A DNA stretch of 64,000 nt from UBA10103 sp964437185 (lineage in GTDB: Bacteria > Patescibacteriota > Minisyncoccia > Phycocordibacterales > UBA2100), in the NCBI GenBank assembly GCA_964437185.1, contig CAYTFU010000002.1, positions 1-64,000 of the forward strand, read 5' to 3'. Positions 49,117-57,948 of the stretch are shown piece by piece. The notes beneath the pieces are model-generated. The model was not told the origin of the DNA. It saw only the letters and a program-made list of their open reading frames with translations, and did not search any database. A program made the translations under genes and the position numbers. Each line of letters begins with the position of its first letter. The stretch's first letter is position 1.

Positions 49117-50120
49117 ATGATACATTTCTCCGTGCGGCAAGAGGAGAAAAAACGGAGCAAATCCCGATTTGGTTTATGCGCCAGGCTGGACGATCGCTTC
49201 CTGGCTACCGCAAACTTCGCGAGAAATACAGCGTGCTGGAGCTCGCGCAGACGCCGGAACTCGCAGCGCAGGTCTCAATCGAGCCAGTAGAGCGACTGGG
49301 AGTGGACGCCGCGATACTCTTTGCAGACATTATGCTTCTGCCTTTGGCGCTCGGTGTAAAACTCGAAATTGTGGATTCTGTGGGCCCTGTTATAGACTCA
49401 CCGATCGAGAGCAGAGCAGATATAGAGCGCCTCCTACCTTTTAAGAAAAGCAATATAACGTACCTGGGAGACACCATTAGACTCCTGCGGCAACGTCTTG
49501 ATGTGCCGGTCATCGGTTTTTCTGGCGCTCCTTTCACACTGGCCTCCTACCTCATAGAAGGTAGGCCGACGCGCGACTGGAAGAAGACCAAGAAATTCAT
49601 GCTCGAGGAGCCGGAGTTGTGGGAGCTTTTAATGCGAAAACTTTCGGATTCAGTCATTGGCTACCTAGACGTACAGATACAGGCAGGAGCGCAGGCAGTG
49701 CAACTTTTCGACAGTTGGGCGGGATGTCTTTCGCCAACTGACTACAGGACGCACGTGCTACCGCATGCTCGGAAGATATTTTCCGCCCTGAAAGAACGTA
49801 AGGTGCCGCGGATACACTTCGGCACGGATACCGGCGCCATGCTGGAGGATTTCGCCGATGTGGACTGCGAAGTCATCGGTGTGGATTGGCGAGTAGATCT
49901 CTCAAAAGCGAGAGAATTGGTCGGCAAGAAAGCGCTGCAAGGCAATCTCGACCCGGCAGTGCTTCTGTGCGATTGGTCTGTAGTCGAAAAGAAGGTAGAC
50001 GAGATGCTTTTCAACCTTGGGAACGCGAAAGGTTACATATTCAATCTAGGGCACGGTGTATTGCCTCAAACCGACGACAAGCAGATCAAGCGGCTTGTCG
50101 AATACGTGCATGGTAAATAA
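49113..50120 (+). CDS. hemE: Uroporphyrinogen decarboxylase
   Basis: 335 residues. Converts uroporphyrinogen III to coproporphyrinogen III. Diagnostic blocks: IPIWFMRQAGRSLPGYRKLREKY is led by the active-site RQAGRSLP; AAILFADIMLLPLALG, GFSGAPFTLASYLIEG, FDSWAGCLSP, HFGTDTG and GNLDPAVLL follow. Length normal. It starts within the hemQ stop (ATGA) and its own 3' end overlaps the hemH start by 11 nt, so these three are tightly coupled. Confidence 0.96.
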   Translation: MNDTFLRAARGEKTEQIPIWFMRQAGRSLPGYRKLREKYSVLELAQTPELAAQVSIEPVERLGVDAAILFADIMLLPLALGVKLEIVDSVGPVIDSPIESRADIERLLPFKKSNITYLGDTIRLLRQRLDVPVIGFSGAPFTLASYLIEGRPTRDWKKTKKFMLEEPELWELLMRKLSDSVIGYLDVQIQAGAQAVQLFDSWAGCLSPTDYRTHVLPHARKIFSALKERKVPRIHFGTDTGAMLEDFADVDCEVIGVDWRVDLSKARELVGKKALQGNLDPAVLLCDWSVVEKKVDEMLFNLGNAKGYIFNLGHGVLPQTDDKQIKRLVEYVHGK

Positions 50121-51027
50121 GATCGGCGTGGTTCTGATGACGTACGGTTCCGCTAATACCTCGGCCGGAGTCGAAGCGTATTTCAGGCATATCTACGAGA
50201 ATCCTTCGCCGGAAGCTATTGCAGATTTCAAGAATCGTTATGATCTGGTAGGCGGCTCGCCTCTGGTACGCATCACCAAGCATCAGGCCGTGCTTCTCCA
50301 GAAAAAACTCGGTAAAAAGTACGTAGTGCGCTCCGGGATGCGGCACTCGAAGCCCTTTATCGCCGATGCGGTTGCCAGTCTGAAAAAAGCCAATGCAAAT
50401 GAGATTCGCAGCATAATCCTTTCTCCGCAATTCTCATCTTTTATTATGGAGGGCTACAAGAAAGACTTTACGGAGGCCGCAAGAGCAAATGGATTTACAA
50501 ACTACATGATCGCAGGGCCATGGCCTGCTGATGAACATTTTGTCAAACTTTTCGCAAAGCGCATAAAGGTAAAGCTCTCCAAACTCGGCAAAGATACACC
50601 AGTCGTGTTTACGACTCACAGCTTGCCCCAACGAGTCGTCGATACAGATCCGAGTTATTTAAAACAATTAGACCAGACTATCGTCGCAGTGAGAAAGCAA
50701 TTGCCAAAAATAAATTGGTACCAGGGATACCAGAGCGCGGGCCACACGCCCGAGGAATGGCTCAAGCCCGACCTCACCGACATTCTTGCCGACCTCGCCA
50801 AAAAAAGACAAGACAAAGTCCTGATAGTACCGATACAGTTTCTCTCCGACCATTTGGAGATCCTCTATGATCTCGATATTGCTGCACGCGAGCAGTGCAA
50901 TGAATTCGGAATAGACTACCATCGTATCGAGTTACCGAATACCGATCCGCTGTTCATACGATCGCTTGAAGAAATCACAAAAAAAGCTGCTCCGCGATTG
51001 CGTGGTGCGCGAGGACGACGCATATAA
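50110..51027 (+). CDS. hemH: Ferrochelatase (coproporphyrin type)
   Basis: 305 residues from ATG 50110. It inserts iron into a porphyrin. The catalytic pair is in FTTHSLPQR (His170) and FLSDHLEILYDLD (Glu250), and YQSAGHTPEEWLKPD matches the soluble monofunctional Gram-positive ferrochelatases that use coproporphyrin III (CpfC). No membrane anchor or [2Fe-2S] tail. With HemQ beside it, coproporphyrin is the likely substrate. The enzyme that should oxidise coproporphyrinogen to coproporphyrin (CgoX/HemY) is not seen. Confidence 0.93.
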   Translation: MVNKIGVVLMTYGSANTSAGVEAYFRHIYENPSPEAIADFKNRYDLVGGSPLVRITKHQAVLLQKKLGKKYVVRSGMRHSKPFIADAVASLKKANANEIRSIILSPQFSSFIMEGYKKDFTEAARANGFTNYMIAGPWPADEHFVKLFAKRIKVKLSKLGKDTPVVFTTHSLPQRVVDTDPSYLKQLDQTIVAVRKQLPKINWYQGYQSAGHTPEEWLKPDLTDILADLAKKRQDKVLIVPIQFLSDHLEILYDLDIAAREQCNEFGIDYHRIELPNTDPLFIRSLEEITKKAAPRLRGARGRRI

Positions 51028-51105
51028 TGCTCGAGTCCGTGCCGATTATCGTCGGCGAGCGCGATTTGAAACTGCAGGGCTTCTTTGCTCTAAATGGCTA
51101 CGATA

Positions 51106-52389
51106 CTAGATTCGCAGCAGTTTCTGCAAGGCGGCTTTGTGGAGGTGGGGGCCGATGATAGCGAGGTTAAGTGAGGAAGTTTTGAGGATGTCATTCGCGA
51201 CGCGCGCTATGTCGTCGGATGTTACTTTGTCCACGCCCTTCAATATTTCATCAAGAGGGCGTATGCGACCGAGGTTTATGAGCGAAGTGGTGGCATTTTG
51301 AGCAATTTCATCGCTCGTCTCGAGCGAGAGCGTCATGGTGCCCTTAATGTACGACTTGGCTTTGCGAAGCTCCTCCGCCGAAACTTTCCTCTTTTTGATT
51401 TTTCGGAATTCGGCGAGAATCGTTGAAATGGCTTTCTCCAGTTTGCCGTGCTCCACGCCCGCCTGAACGACGAAATACCCTGTATCGGGGTATTTGTCTG
51501 CCCACGCGTGCACGGAGTAGGCGAGGCCGCGTTTTTCACGAACTTCAAGAAAAAGTCGGCTGCTCATGCCGCCACCGAGAATCGTAGAAAGAACCGCGAG
51601 CGCGTATTCATCCTTGTGTGCGTACGGATACGCGGGCACTCCGACCATTAGTTGCGTCTGATCGGTTTTCTTCTCCTTAATCGCGATGCGTGGCGCAGTC
51701 TGTGTGCCAGAGTACGCGGCAAATGTCGGCGCTGGTGCAGGCTTTAGTTGACCGAATTCCTTCTTTATTTTCGCCAAAACCTTTGCGCTGGAAAAATTGC
51801 CGGCGATACAGACCACCGTGTTTGCGGATACGTAATTGCGTTTCAGATAATCAGCAAAATCTTTGCGTGAAAAGGATCGAATATTTTCCTTGGGTCCGAG
51901 AATAGTCCGACCAAGCGCGTGATTACCAAAAATAAGAGCGTCGAATACGTTGTCGACCGTGCGCATCGGTATATCTTCATACATGTCGATTTCTTGGATG
52001 ATTGCGCCACGCTCTTTCTTGATTTCAGCAGCAGGCAGAGTGGAATTGAGAAAAATGTCACCGATCACATCGAGCGCCGTATCGACGTATTGTCGACTCA
52101 CCTTCGCGAAATAGGCAGTGCGATCTTTGGAGGTAAATGCGTTATATACAGCGCCCACGCCATCAAGCTCTTCGCTTACAGCGCGCGCCGACGGGCGCTT
52201 CTTTGTGCCTTTAAAAAACATGTGCTCAAGAAAGTGTGCGAGGCCGTTTTCGCGCTCGTTTTCGTACCGAGAGCCGGTGCCGCTCATCACGACGACGGTG
52301 GCGGTAGCGCTATCAGGCATCGGCGCAAGGACTACCCTGAGGCCATTTGGCAACGTGTGAAGGTCGTATTTCACCCCGTTAGAAGCCAT
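51106..52389 (-). CDS. M16-family zinc peptidase (pitrilysin/MPP-like)
   Basis: 427 residues. Inverted zinc motif HFLEH (His52, Glu55, His56) with the distal Glu133 in GAIIQEIDMYEDIP; the N-terminal domain is intact and a second, inactive M16 domain follows (AYPYAHKDEYALAVLSTILGGGMSSRLF). No signal peptide, so a cytosolic peptidase degrading short peptides is likely. It is convergent with hemH. The first codons of this gene are repeated in inverted orientation about 50 bp upstream (see separate entry). Confidence 0.94.
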   Translation of the reverse strand: MASNGVKYDLHTLPNGLRVVLAPMPDSATATVVVMSGTGSRYENERENGLAHFLEHMFFKGTKKRPSARAVSEELDGVGAVYNAFTSKDRTAYFAKVSRQYVDTALDVIGDIFLNSTLPAAEIKKERGAIIQEIDMYEDIPMRTVDNVFDALIFGNHALGRTILGPKENIRSFSRKDFADYLKRNYVSANTVVCIAGNFSSAKVLAKIKKEFGQLKPAPAPTFAAYSGTQTAPRIAIKEKKTDQTQLMVGVPAYPYAHKDEYALAVLSTILGGGMSSRLFLEVREKRGLAYSVHAWADKYPDTGYFVVQAGVEHGKLEKAISTILAEFRKIKKRKVSAEELRKAKSYIKGTMTLSLETSDEIAQNATTSLINLGRIRPLDEILKGVDKVTSDDIARVANDILKTSSLNLAIIGPHLHKAALQKLLRI

Positions 52390-52453
52390 GGCATATTGGT
52401 CTAGTACTCATATTAAAATATTGTGAATATTAATTAGGCGGCTTCTAACGGGG
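52374..52453. repeat. Inverted repeat of the M16 gene's first codons
   Basis: CCCCGTTAGAAGCC (52374-52387, within the M16 start) and GGCTTCTAACGGGG (52440-52453) are perfect 14-bp inverted copies 52 bp apart, in the intergenic region before alaS. The region between (52393-52436) is A+T-rich. Confidence 0.8.
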
Positions 52454-52521
52454 TTCTTCCGGTGAGCATAGTACCTTTCGCTCTGTTGCACAAACGGAGC
52501 GGACGCGTTACGCTCTTTTGA

Positions 52522-54447
52522 ATGACTATCAATGAAATTCGAGCAAAATATTTTGAGTACTTTAAGAAAAACGGGCACACCATCATTCCCTCAGCCTCGG
52601 TAGTTCCGCAAAATGATCCGACTACGCTCTTCACCGGTTCGGGCATGCAACCACTCGTGCCATACCTCCTTGGGGAGCCGCATCCCGAAGGTAACAGACT
52701 TGTAAATAGTCAAAAAAGTTTTCGCGCGGAGGATATAGAGGAGGTCGGCGACAACCGCCACACGACCTTTTTTGAGATGCTCGGCAATTGGTCGCTCGGA
52801 GATTACTTTAAGAGAGAGCAGTTGCCTTTCTTTTTTACATTTCTTACGGAGGAAATTGGTCTCGATCCGCAGAAGCTTTACGTTACGGCCTTTATTGGAG
52901 ACGAAAAAAACAGCGTCCCGCGTGATACTGAATCAGCAGAAGTTTGGACAAAACTCTTTGCGGAAAAAGGCATTGATGCAAAAGTCGTCGCGATAGGATC
53001 TGAGGCAGATGGATATCGTCTCGGAATGCAGGGCGGTCGGATATTCTACTATGAAGCAAGAAAGAATTGGTGGAGCAGAGCAGGAGTGCCAGAAAATATG
53101 CCACCTGGCGAGCCCGGCGGACCGGATTCGGAAGTATTTTACGACTTCGAGACGCCCCACGATCCCAAATTCGGCGCCGAGTGCCATCCCAATTGCGATT
53201 GCGGCCGATTCTTGGAAATTGGGAATTCGGTATTTATGCAGTACATCAAGAAGCCTGACGGCTCGTTTGCGCTTTTACCGAAACAGAATGTGGACTTTGG
53301 CGGTGGCCTTGAACGCATCGCGGCCGCAGCGCGAGGGAATCCTGACGTATTTCAAATCGATGTCTTTGCGGACGTCATCGGAATGCTCGAACATTTCTCG
53401 AAAAAAGATTATCTCGACAGCCGCTTCACGCGATCATTCCGTATCATCGCGGATCACATGCGCGCCGCCACCATCATGCTCGAAGCCGGAGTGCGGCCAT
53501 CAAATACCGAGCGCGGTTACGTTCTCCGCCGCCTGCTCCGTCGCGCAGCACAGCACGCGCTAAAACTCGGCGTTGCCCGCGGACAAGAGGGAGACAGCAT
53601 GCTGGTGCGTTGCACCGTAAATTACATAGAAAAATACAAACAGGCGTACCCGGAGTTTTCTGGAGACGACGTGTATCAAATGATTTCAGAAGAGATCTGG
53701 AAGGAAGAGCGACAGTTTGCGCGAACACTCGAAGCGGGCATGAAAGAATTTGAGAAGGTCGCCGAGGGCGGACACATATCGGGCGCGCAAGCTTCAGTGT
53801 TATTTACCACCCACGGTTTCCCGTTTGAGATGACGACTGAATTGGCGCATGAGCGAGGGATCGATGTCGACGAAGACGGCTTCAAAAACGAAATGAAGAA
53901 ACACCAAGATCTTTCGCGTGCGGGCAGTGAGCAAAAGTTTAAGGGGGGACTCGCCGATACTTCGGAGCAAACGACGCGACTCCATACAACGCACCACATT
54001 TTGCTGAAAGCTCTACAAATCGTCCTCGGGCCATCCGTCAAGCAGCGGGGAAGCAACATTACAAAAGAGCGCCTTCGTATCGACTTCTCGCATGGCGCGA
54101 AAATGACACCCGACCAGATTAAAGACGTCGAACGTATTGTGAACGAAAACATTCAAGAGCACCTCCCCATGATCCGCTCCACTCTTCCCAAAGAGGAGGC
54201 CGAAAAACTTGGTGCTGAGCATGAATTTGGTGCTAAGTACCCCGATGTCGTATCGGTGTATTCACTTGGCCCCGTGGGAGCTACCGTGGAGGATCCGCAG
54301 TTTGATCGCGCATTTTCCATCGAGTTCTGCGGAGGACCCCATGTCTCGAACACATCTCAGATCGAAGAAGGGGGGTTATTTAAAATTTTGAAAGAGGAGG
54401 CGGTAGCATCGGGCATCCGCCGCATCAAGGCGGTTTTGATAACATAG
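52522..54447 (+). CDS. alaS: Alanyl-tRNA synthetase (lacks the C-Ala domain)
   Basis: 641 residues against about 870 in E. coli. The class II core begins MTINEIRAKYFEYFKKNGH with motif 1, FTGSGMQPLVPYL, NSQKSFRAEDIEEVGD, and NVDFGGGLERIAA as motif 3. The editing domain is present, with HTTHHILLKAL (HxxxH-type metal ligands) and CGGPHVSNTSQI. The chain ends just after the editing domain, so the C-terminal dimerisation/tRNA-binding C-Ala domain is missing, as expected in reduced genomes. It charges the tRNA-Ala found at 19850. A helicase-like linker is short. Confidence 0.95.
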   Translation: MTINEIRAKYFEYFKKNGHTIIPSASVVPQNDPTTLFTGSGMQPLVPYLLGEPHPEGNRLVNSQKSFRAEDIEEVGDNRHTTFFEMLGNWSLGDYFKREQLPFFFTFLTEEIGLDPQKLYVTAFIGDEKNSVPRDTESAEVWTKLFAEKGIDAKVVAIGSEADGYRLGMQGGRIFYYEARKNWWSRAGVPENMPPGEPGGPDSEVFYDFETPHDPKFGAECHPNCDCGRFLEIGNSVFMQYIKKPDGSFALLPKQNVDFGGGLERIAAAARGNPDVFQIDVFADVIGMLEHFSKKDYLDSRFTRSFRIIADHMRAATIMLEAGVRPSNTERGYVLRRLLRRAAQHALKLGVARGQEGDSMLVRCTVNYIEKYKQAYPEFSGDDVYQMISEEIWKEERQFARTLEAGMKEFEKVAEGGHISGAQASVLFTTHGFPFEMTTELAHERGIDVDEDGFKNEMKKHQDLSRAGSEQKFKGGLADTSEQTTRLHTTHHILLKALQIVLGPSVKQRGSNITKERLRIDFSHGAKMTPDQIKDVERIVNENIQEHLPMIRSTLPKEEAEKLGAEHEFGAKYPDVVSVYSLGPVGATVEDPQFDRAFSIEFCGGPHVSNTSQIEEGGLFKILKEEAVASGIRRIKAVLIT

Positions 54448-54480
54448 CTACTCACAGACCCGCAGAAATCGCGCACCTAT

Positions 54481-55665
54481 GTGGAGCGTGTTCGCGATAT
54501 ACTTGAGAGCATGCGAGGCTTGTTTGGAAAGCATTCACACGATAAAACAGTGGGCGTCATCCGGCTCGATGGCGAGGCGAGCGTTGCGATTGTGCGGCAG
54601 AGAGATGAAGTCCCCTCTGAAATTCTTGCTGCCGAGCTCAGTCCCGTCACATTTGAAGAGCGCCCTCCAGAGTCGGTCGCTGCGGGGACGCCCGCTATTT
54701 CTGCGGTCTTTGAGGCGATGCATACCAAGTACGCGGCACTCGTCGCTCGCGGAATTCCACCTGTGAGTGAGGTGCAGGTAACTCTCGGCGATCCATGGAG
54801 CACATCAAAGGTCGTCCGCGCAACCAAAAAATTTGGTAGCGACGTCATCATTACCGAAAAAATGATTGCCGACCTCGCCAAAGAACTGCTCGCCGAAAAT
54901 TCGACTAAAGATCAGGATCTATTCGAGGCCAGCGTCGTAAGAACGGAGTTGAATGGGTACAACTCTGGCAAGCCGGAGAGGAAACGTGCTCGGCAACTCT
55001 CGCTTTCAGTGCTGATGAGCACATTTCAGAGTGGTTCCCGAGCGTCAGTACAGCGAATCGTTGAAAAACTCTTTCCACATGTCATTCCGACCTTTCGATC
55101 ATCTATCCGCGCCAACACGACAGTGATTCAAGAGGTGATTCCTGACTCAAAAGATTACCTTATCGTAACGATCTTAAGCGGGGCCACAGCGTTCACCGTA
55201 GTCCGCGACGGCACAATGGGTGAATCTTCGATATCAGAGATCGGGATGGCCAGCATCGTAAAAAGAATATCCGCGAGCGGAATGCCTGAAGAGACTCTCA
55301 CAACACTCAAGATGCTTGCACGAGATCAATGTTCAGAGCCCGCATGCGATATAATCCGTGCGTCTATGGGTACGATTGAGCCCGAGCTTGTGCGTGATTA
55401 TGGCGAGGCACTCGGTAAGTGCGCATTTGAGCGGCGGGTACCCAACACGCTCGTGTTGTTATCACATCCCGATATATTGCCCTGGATGGCGCGCTTTTTT
55501 GCACGCATCGACTTTGCACAATTTACTCTCACGACACAACCCTTCGATGTGCGCGGGGTCCAAATTGGAGATCTGTCGAAATTGATTTCTCGAGCCGATG
55601 GGGTAGTGGTCGATTCGCCTTTGGCGACGGCATGCGGACTTGTCAACATCGAGGCGAGTCGGTAG
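54481..55665 (+). CDS. Actin-like ATPase-fold protein (FtsA/PilM-like), unknown role
   Basis: 394 residues from GTG 54481 (ATG 54511 possible). The sequence has the spread of strands seen in the FtsA/PilM group: an N-terminal VGVIRLDGEASVAIV, and a mid-protein DYLIVTILSGATAFTVVRDG that fits the phosphate-2 region, though canonical glycines are degraded. No membrane helix. It lies directly before a bitopic surface protein, a pairing like PilM with PilN/PilO, so a cytosolic platform partner for an envelope structure is possible. Low-confidence family call. Confidence 0.55.
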   Translation: MERVRDILESMRGLFGKHSHDKTVGVIRLDGEASVAIVRQRDEVPSEILAAELSPVTFEERPPESVAAGTPAISAVFEAMHTKYAALVARGIPPVSEVQVTLGDPWSTSKVVRATKKFGSDVIITEKMIADLAKELLAENSTKDQDLFEASVVRTELNGYNSGKPERKRARQLSLSVLMSTFQSGSRASVQRIVEKLFPHVIPTFRSSIRANTTVIQEVIPDSKDYLIVTILSGATAFTVVRDGTMGESSISEIGMASIVKRISASGMPEETLTTLKMLARDQCSEPACDIIRASMGTIEPELVRDYGEALGKCAFERRVPNTLVLLSHPDILPWMARFFARIDFAQFTLTTQPFDVRGVQIGDLSKLISRADGVVVDSPLATACGLVNIEASR

Positions 55666-55697
55666 GCTGGTCCTCGTTGTATACTCTCTTGTACAAT

Positions 55698-57086
55698 ATG
55701 GCCAAAGACTATTTCCAAGACATATTACCGCCTTCCGACGATTCCACGATCAGGTCTTCGGCGACTGGGCATGACGACCCGATCGCGGACACCGGTGCAG
55801 AGCAGGGGCGCAGCATTCGCGATATTCAACCGCCTGTGCGTCGTCCGGCGGCGCGCGTTACCACGATTCCGCCTCGCCCAAGTTCTCGAACTAATGAATC
55901 GTTCGAAAACGGGGAGCCGATCCACAAAGTCTCGATGGTCAGGCACCTTACGTCGTGGTGGATATGGGTTCTTGCGGCAGTTGCCATTCTGACGATCTCT
56001 GTTCTTCTTATTTTTGCCTACCGACCCACGACTATCACTCTCACCCCAAAGTCTCGCACCGTGACTCTCAATGAGACCGCATCCTTCACCGCGTTTCCGA
56101 CTTCTGAGTCTTTCGATGGGCTTACATACACCACCCACGCTTTCGACATCGAAGATTCGGAAGTTATAGCCGCGCAGGGTACGAGGCATGTCGAAAGCAA
56201 GGCATCGGGCAGCGTGACCGTCTACAACGAGTATTCAGCAACCAGTGTCAAACTCATCAAAAACACGCGCTTCGAGACTCCCGATGGCCTCATTTTCAGG
56301 ACTCCCGCAGACGTTGTCATTCCAGGCAAGTCTGGATCAACGCCTGGTCAGATCAGAATTACCGTGATTGCCGATAGTGCGGGAGAGAAATACAATGTGG
56401 GGCCGATTTCCCGATTCACGCTTCCAGGTCTTAAATCTGGCGATATGTACTCCAAAGTCTACGCGAAATCCACCATCCCCATGAGCGGAGGAATAATCGG
56501 TGAAGAGCCCGCAACCGCCCCAGGCGTCCTGACGTCTGCAATTTCCGCCGTTCGCGGCCGCCTCGCCGAAAAGGCGCGGGAGATGGCACTCGCGCAGTCA
56601 GGTGATTCAGGTACGACCTTTTTCCCGCAACTCGCACAAGTCACCTATCAGTCTCTTCCCAGCACCACCGAGGCAGGTTCCTCGGTTCGAATCCATGAGC
56701 GTGCTCATGTAGAAATGCCCGCAATGCCGACCGATCAATTCGCGCATGCCATCGCGCGCGCGAGTGGCGAGGACGTCGCTCCGGGATCTATCCGAATGCT
56801 TCCCCTCGACGGATTCACCGCGCGCATCGCGACAAGTTCTGCGATCGCGTTTGGTTCGGATGCGATTCCTTTTTCACTCGTAGGCGAAGTGCGCCTCATC
56901 TGGAACATCGACACGGCCGCTCTTTCAGCCGCAATCGCTGGCAGAGAAAGTGCTGCGTTTCAAACAGTGGTTGATGGTTTTTCCGGAATTCAGGAGGCCC
57001 GCGCGCGCATTATGCCCCCGTGGAGTAAATCGTTTCCGAGCAATGCGCTAGACATTCAGATCGTTCTGGCAGAGGTCTCTGAATGA
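55698..57086 (+). CDS. Bitopic envelope protein with baseplate-J-like domain
   Basis: 462 residues from ATG 55698: a disordered cytosolic tail rich in Pro, Arg and Ser (to about 85), one transmembrane helix (WWIWVLAAVAILTISVLLIF, about 96-115) and a long extracytoplasmic beta-rich part. The block ASGSVTVYNEYSATSVKLIK, with TRFETPDGLIFRT and VIADSAGEKYNVGP, matches the baseplate J/gp47-like domain that annotation pipelines often assign to CPR surface proteins. A phage baseplate is not implied. Follows the actin-like protein by 32 bp. Confidence 0.75.
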   Translation: MAKDYFQDILPPSDDSTIRSSATGHDDPIADTGAEQGRSIRDIQPPVRRPAARVTTIPPRPSSRTNESFENGEPIHKVSMVRHLTSWWIWVLAAVAILTISVLLIFAYRPTTITLTPKSRTVTLNETASFTAFPTSESFDGLTYTTHAFDIEDSEVIAAQGTRHVESKASGSVTVYNEYSATSVKLIKNTRFETPDGLIFRTPADVVIPGKSGSTPGQIRITVIADSAGEKYNVGPISRFTLPGLKSGDMYSKVYAKSTIPMSGGIIGEEPATAPGVLTSAISAVRGRLAEKAREMALAQSGDSGTTFFPQLAQVTYQSLPSTTEAGSSVRIHERAHVEMPAMPTDQFAHAIARASGEDVAPGSIRMLPLDGFTARIATSSAIAFGSDAIPFSLVGEVRLIWNIDTAALSAAIAGRESAAFQTVVDGFSGIQEARARIMPPWSKSFPSNALDIQIVLAEVSE

Positions 57087-57159
57087 CGCCACACAACCCG
57101 ATCACCCTCTGCCATGCACGCTTTCATTCTTCCGCATTCCCAGTTCGTCACCCAGTGAT

Positions 57160-57188
57160 TTGACTGATTATTGTTAAGCTGCTATATT
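57160..57188 (+). promoter_or_regulatory. Promoter of the infA-ribosomal protein operon
   Basis: TTGACT (57160-57165), 17-nt spacer, TATATT (57183-57188), 16 nt before the infA ATG. The 118 bp upstream back to 57087 hold no ORF. Confidence 0.7.
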
Positions 57189-57204
57189 TCTGAGCGCAGA
57201 TCAT

Positions 57205-57411
57205 ATGTCAGAACCAGTGGTAGTAGGAGGAGTCGTCGATGAGGCGCTCCCCAATACGCTGTTTCGAATAAAGCTCGAAGACGGCGCAAATGTACTCGCG
57301 TACCTTGCCGGCAAGATGCGACTGCATAGAATTAAAGTACTTGTTGGTGATCGTGTGGAGGTTCGCTTGGATCCATATGGAGGACGAGCGCGCATCACAA
57401 GGCGCCTATAA
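57205..57411 (+). CDS. infA: Translation initiation factor IF-1
   Basis: 68 residues, a single OB fold: GVVDEALPNTLFRIKLEDG, VLAYLAGKMR and GDRVEVRLDPYGGRARITRRL are diagnostic. It occupies the 30S A site during initiation. First gene of the operon infA-rpmJ-rpsM-rpsK-rpsD-rpoA-rplQ-rplM-rpsI. The N-terminus is slightly shorter than usual. If many mRNAs here are leaderless, IF-1 and 70S initiation deserve attention. Confidence 0.95.
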   Translation: MSEPVVVGGVVDEALPNTLFRIKLEDGANVLAYLAGKMRLHRIKVLVGDRVEVRLDPYGGRARITRRL

Positions 57412-57429
57412 AATGTTTGAGATGTTTTC

Positions 57430-57543
57430 ATGAAAATTAAGTCATCCGTTAAAAAAATCTGTCCTCACTGCGAATCGGTGAAGCGAAAGGGTCGCTTGTG
57501 GGTCATCTGCAAGAATCCTCGCCATAAGCAGCGACAAGGATAA
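57430..57543 (+). CDS. rpmJ: 50S ribosomal protein L36
   Basis: 37 residues, MKIKSSVKKICPHCESVKRK then GRLWVICKNPRHKQRQG. The zinc-binding set Cys11, Cys14, Cys27, His32 is intact (C+ form). It lies 18 bp after infA and 10 bp before rpsM, the conserved bacterial order. The family's usual length is 37-38. Confidence 0.96.
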   Translation: MKIKSSVKKICPHCESVKRKGRLWVICKNPRHKQRQG

Positions 57544-57553
57544 TCACATACTC

Positions 57554-57934
57554 ATGCGCATTGCCGGAATTACAATACCAGAAGAGAAAAGGCTCGAGAT
57601 CGGGCTTACCGCGATTTACGGTGTCGGCCGCGCGCGCGCTCAGAGCACCCTTGCCGCTCTTTCTTTAGACTTCGGTATCAGACCAAAAGATCTGACCGAT
57701 AAGCAGGAGGGAGCGCTTCGAGATGCCATCGAGAAGTTCCAGCTGGAAGGGGAGTTGCGCCGCGATATCAGCAGCAACATTCGTCGCCTCAAAGACATCA
57801 AGTCATACCGAGGCAGCCGCCACGCAAAGCACCTGCCAGCCCGCGGCCAGCGATCCAAGACCAACTCTCGGACAGTTCGCGGGAATGTGCGTAAAACCAT
57901 GACGAGCGGCAGACGTAAGTTGGAGAAGACATGA
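57554..57934 (+). CDS. rpsM: 30S ribosomal protein S13
   Basis: 126 residues: MRIAGITIPEEKRLEIGLTA, GVGRARAQSTL (helix-hairpin-like), RRDISSNIRRLKDIKSYRGSRH and the basic tail RGQRSKTNSRTVRGN. uS13 sits at the head of the 30S subunit and contacts tRNA in the P site. Length normal. Confidence 0.97.
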   Translation: MRIAGITIPEEKRLEIGLTAIYGVGRARAQSTLAALSLDFGIRPKDLTDKQEGALRDAIEKFQLEGELRRDISSNIRRLKDIKSYRGSRHAKHLPARGQRSKTNSRTVRGNVRKTMTSGRRKLEKT

Positions 57935-57948
57935 TGTAAATAATTTAT

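Noticed and set aside
55698..57086. Baseplate-J-like domain as evidence of a prophage or contractile injection system
   Set aside because: No tail, sheath, portal or terminase genes are near; the protein is bitopic with one membrane helix and sits among housekeeping genes.
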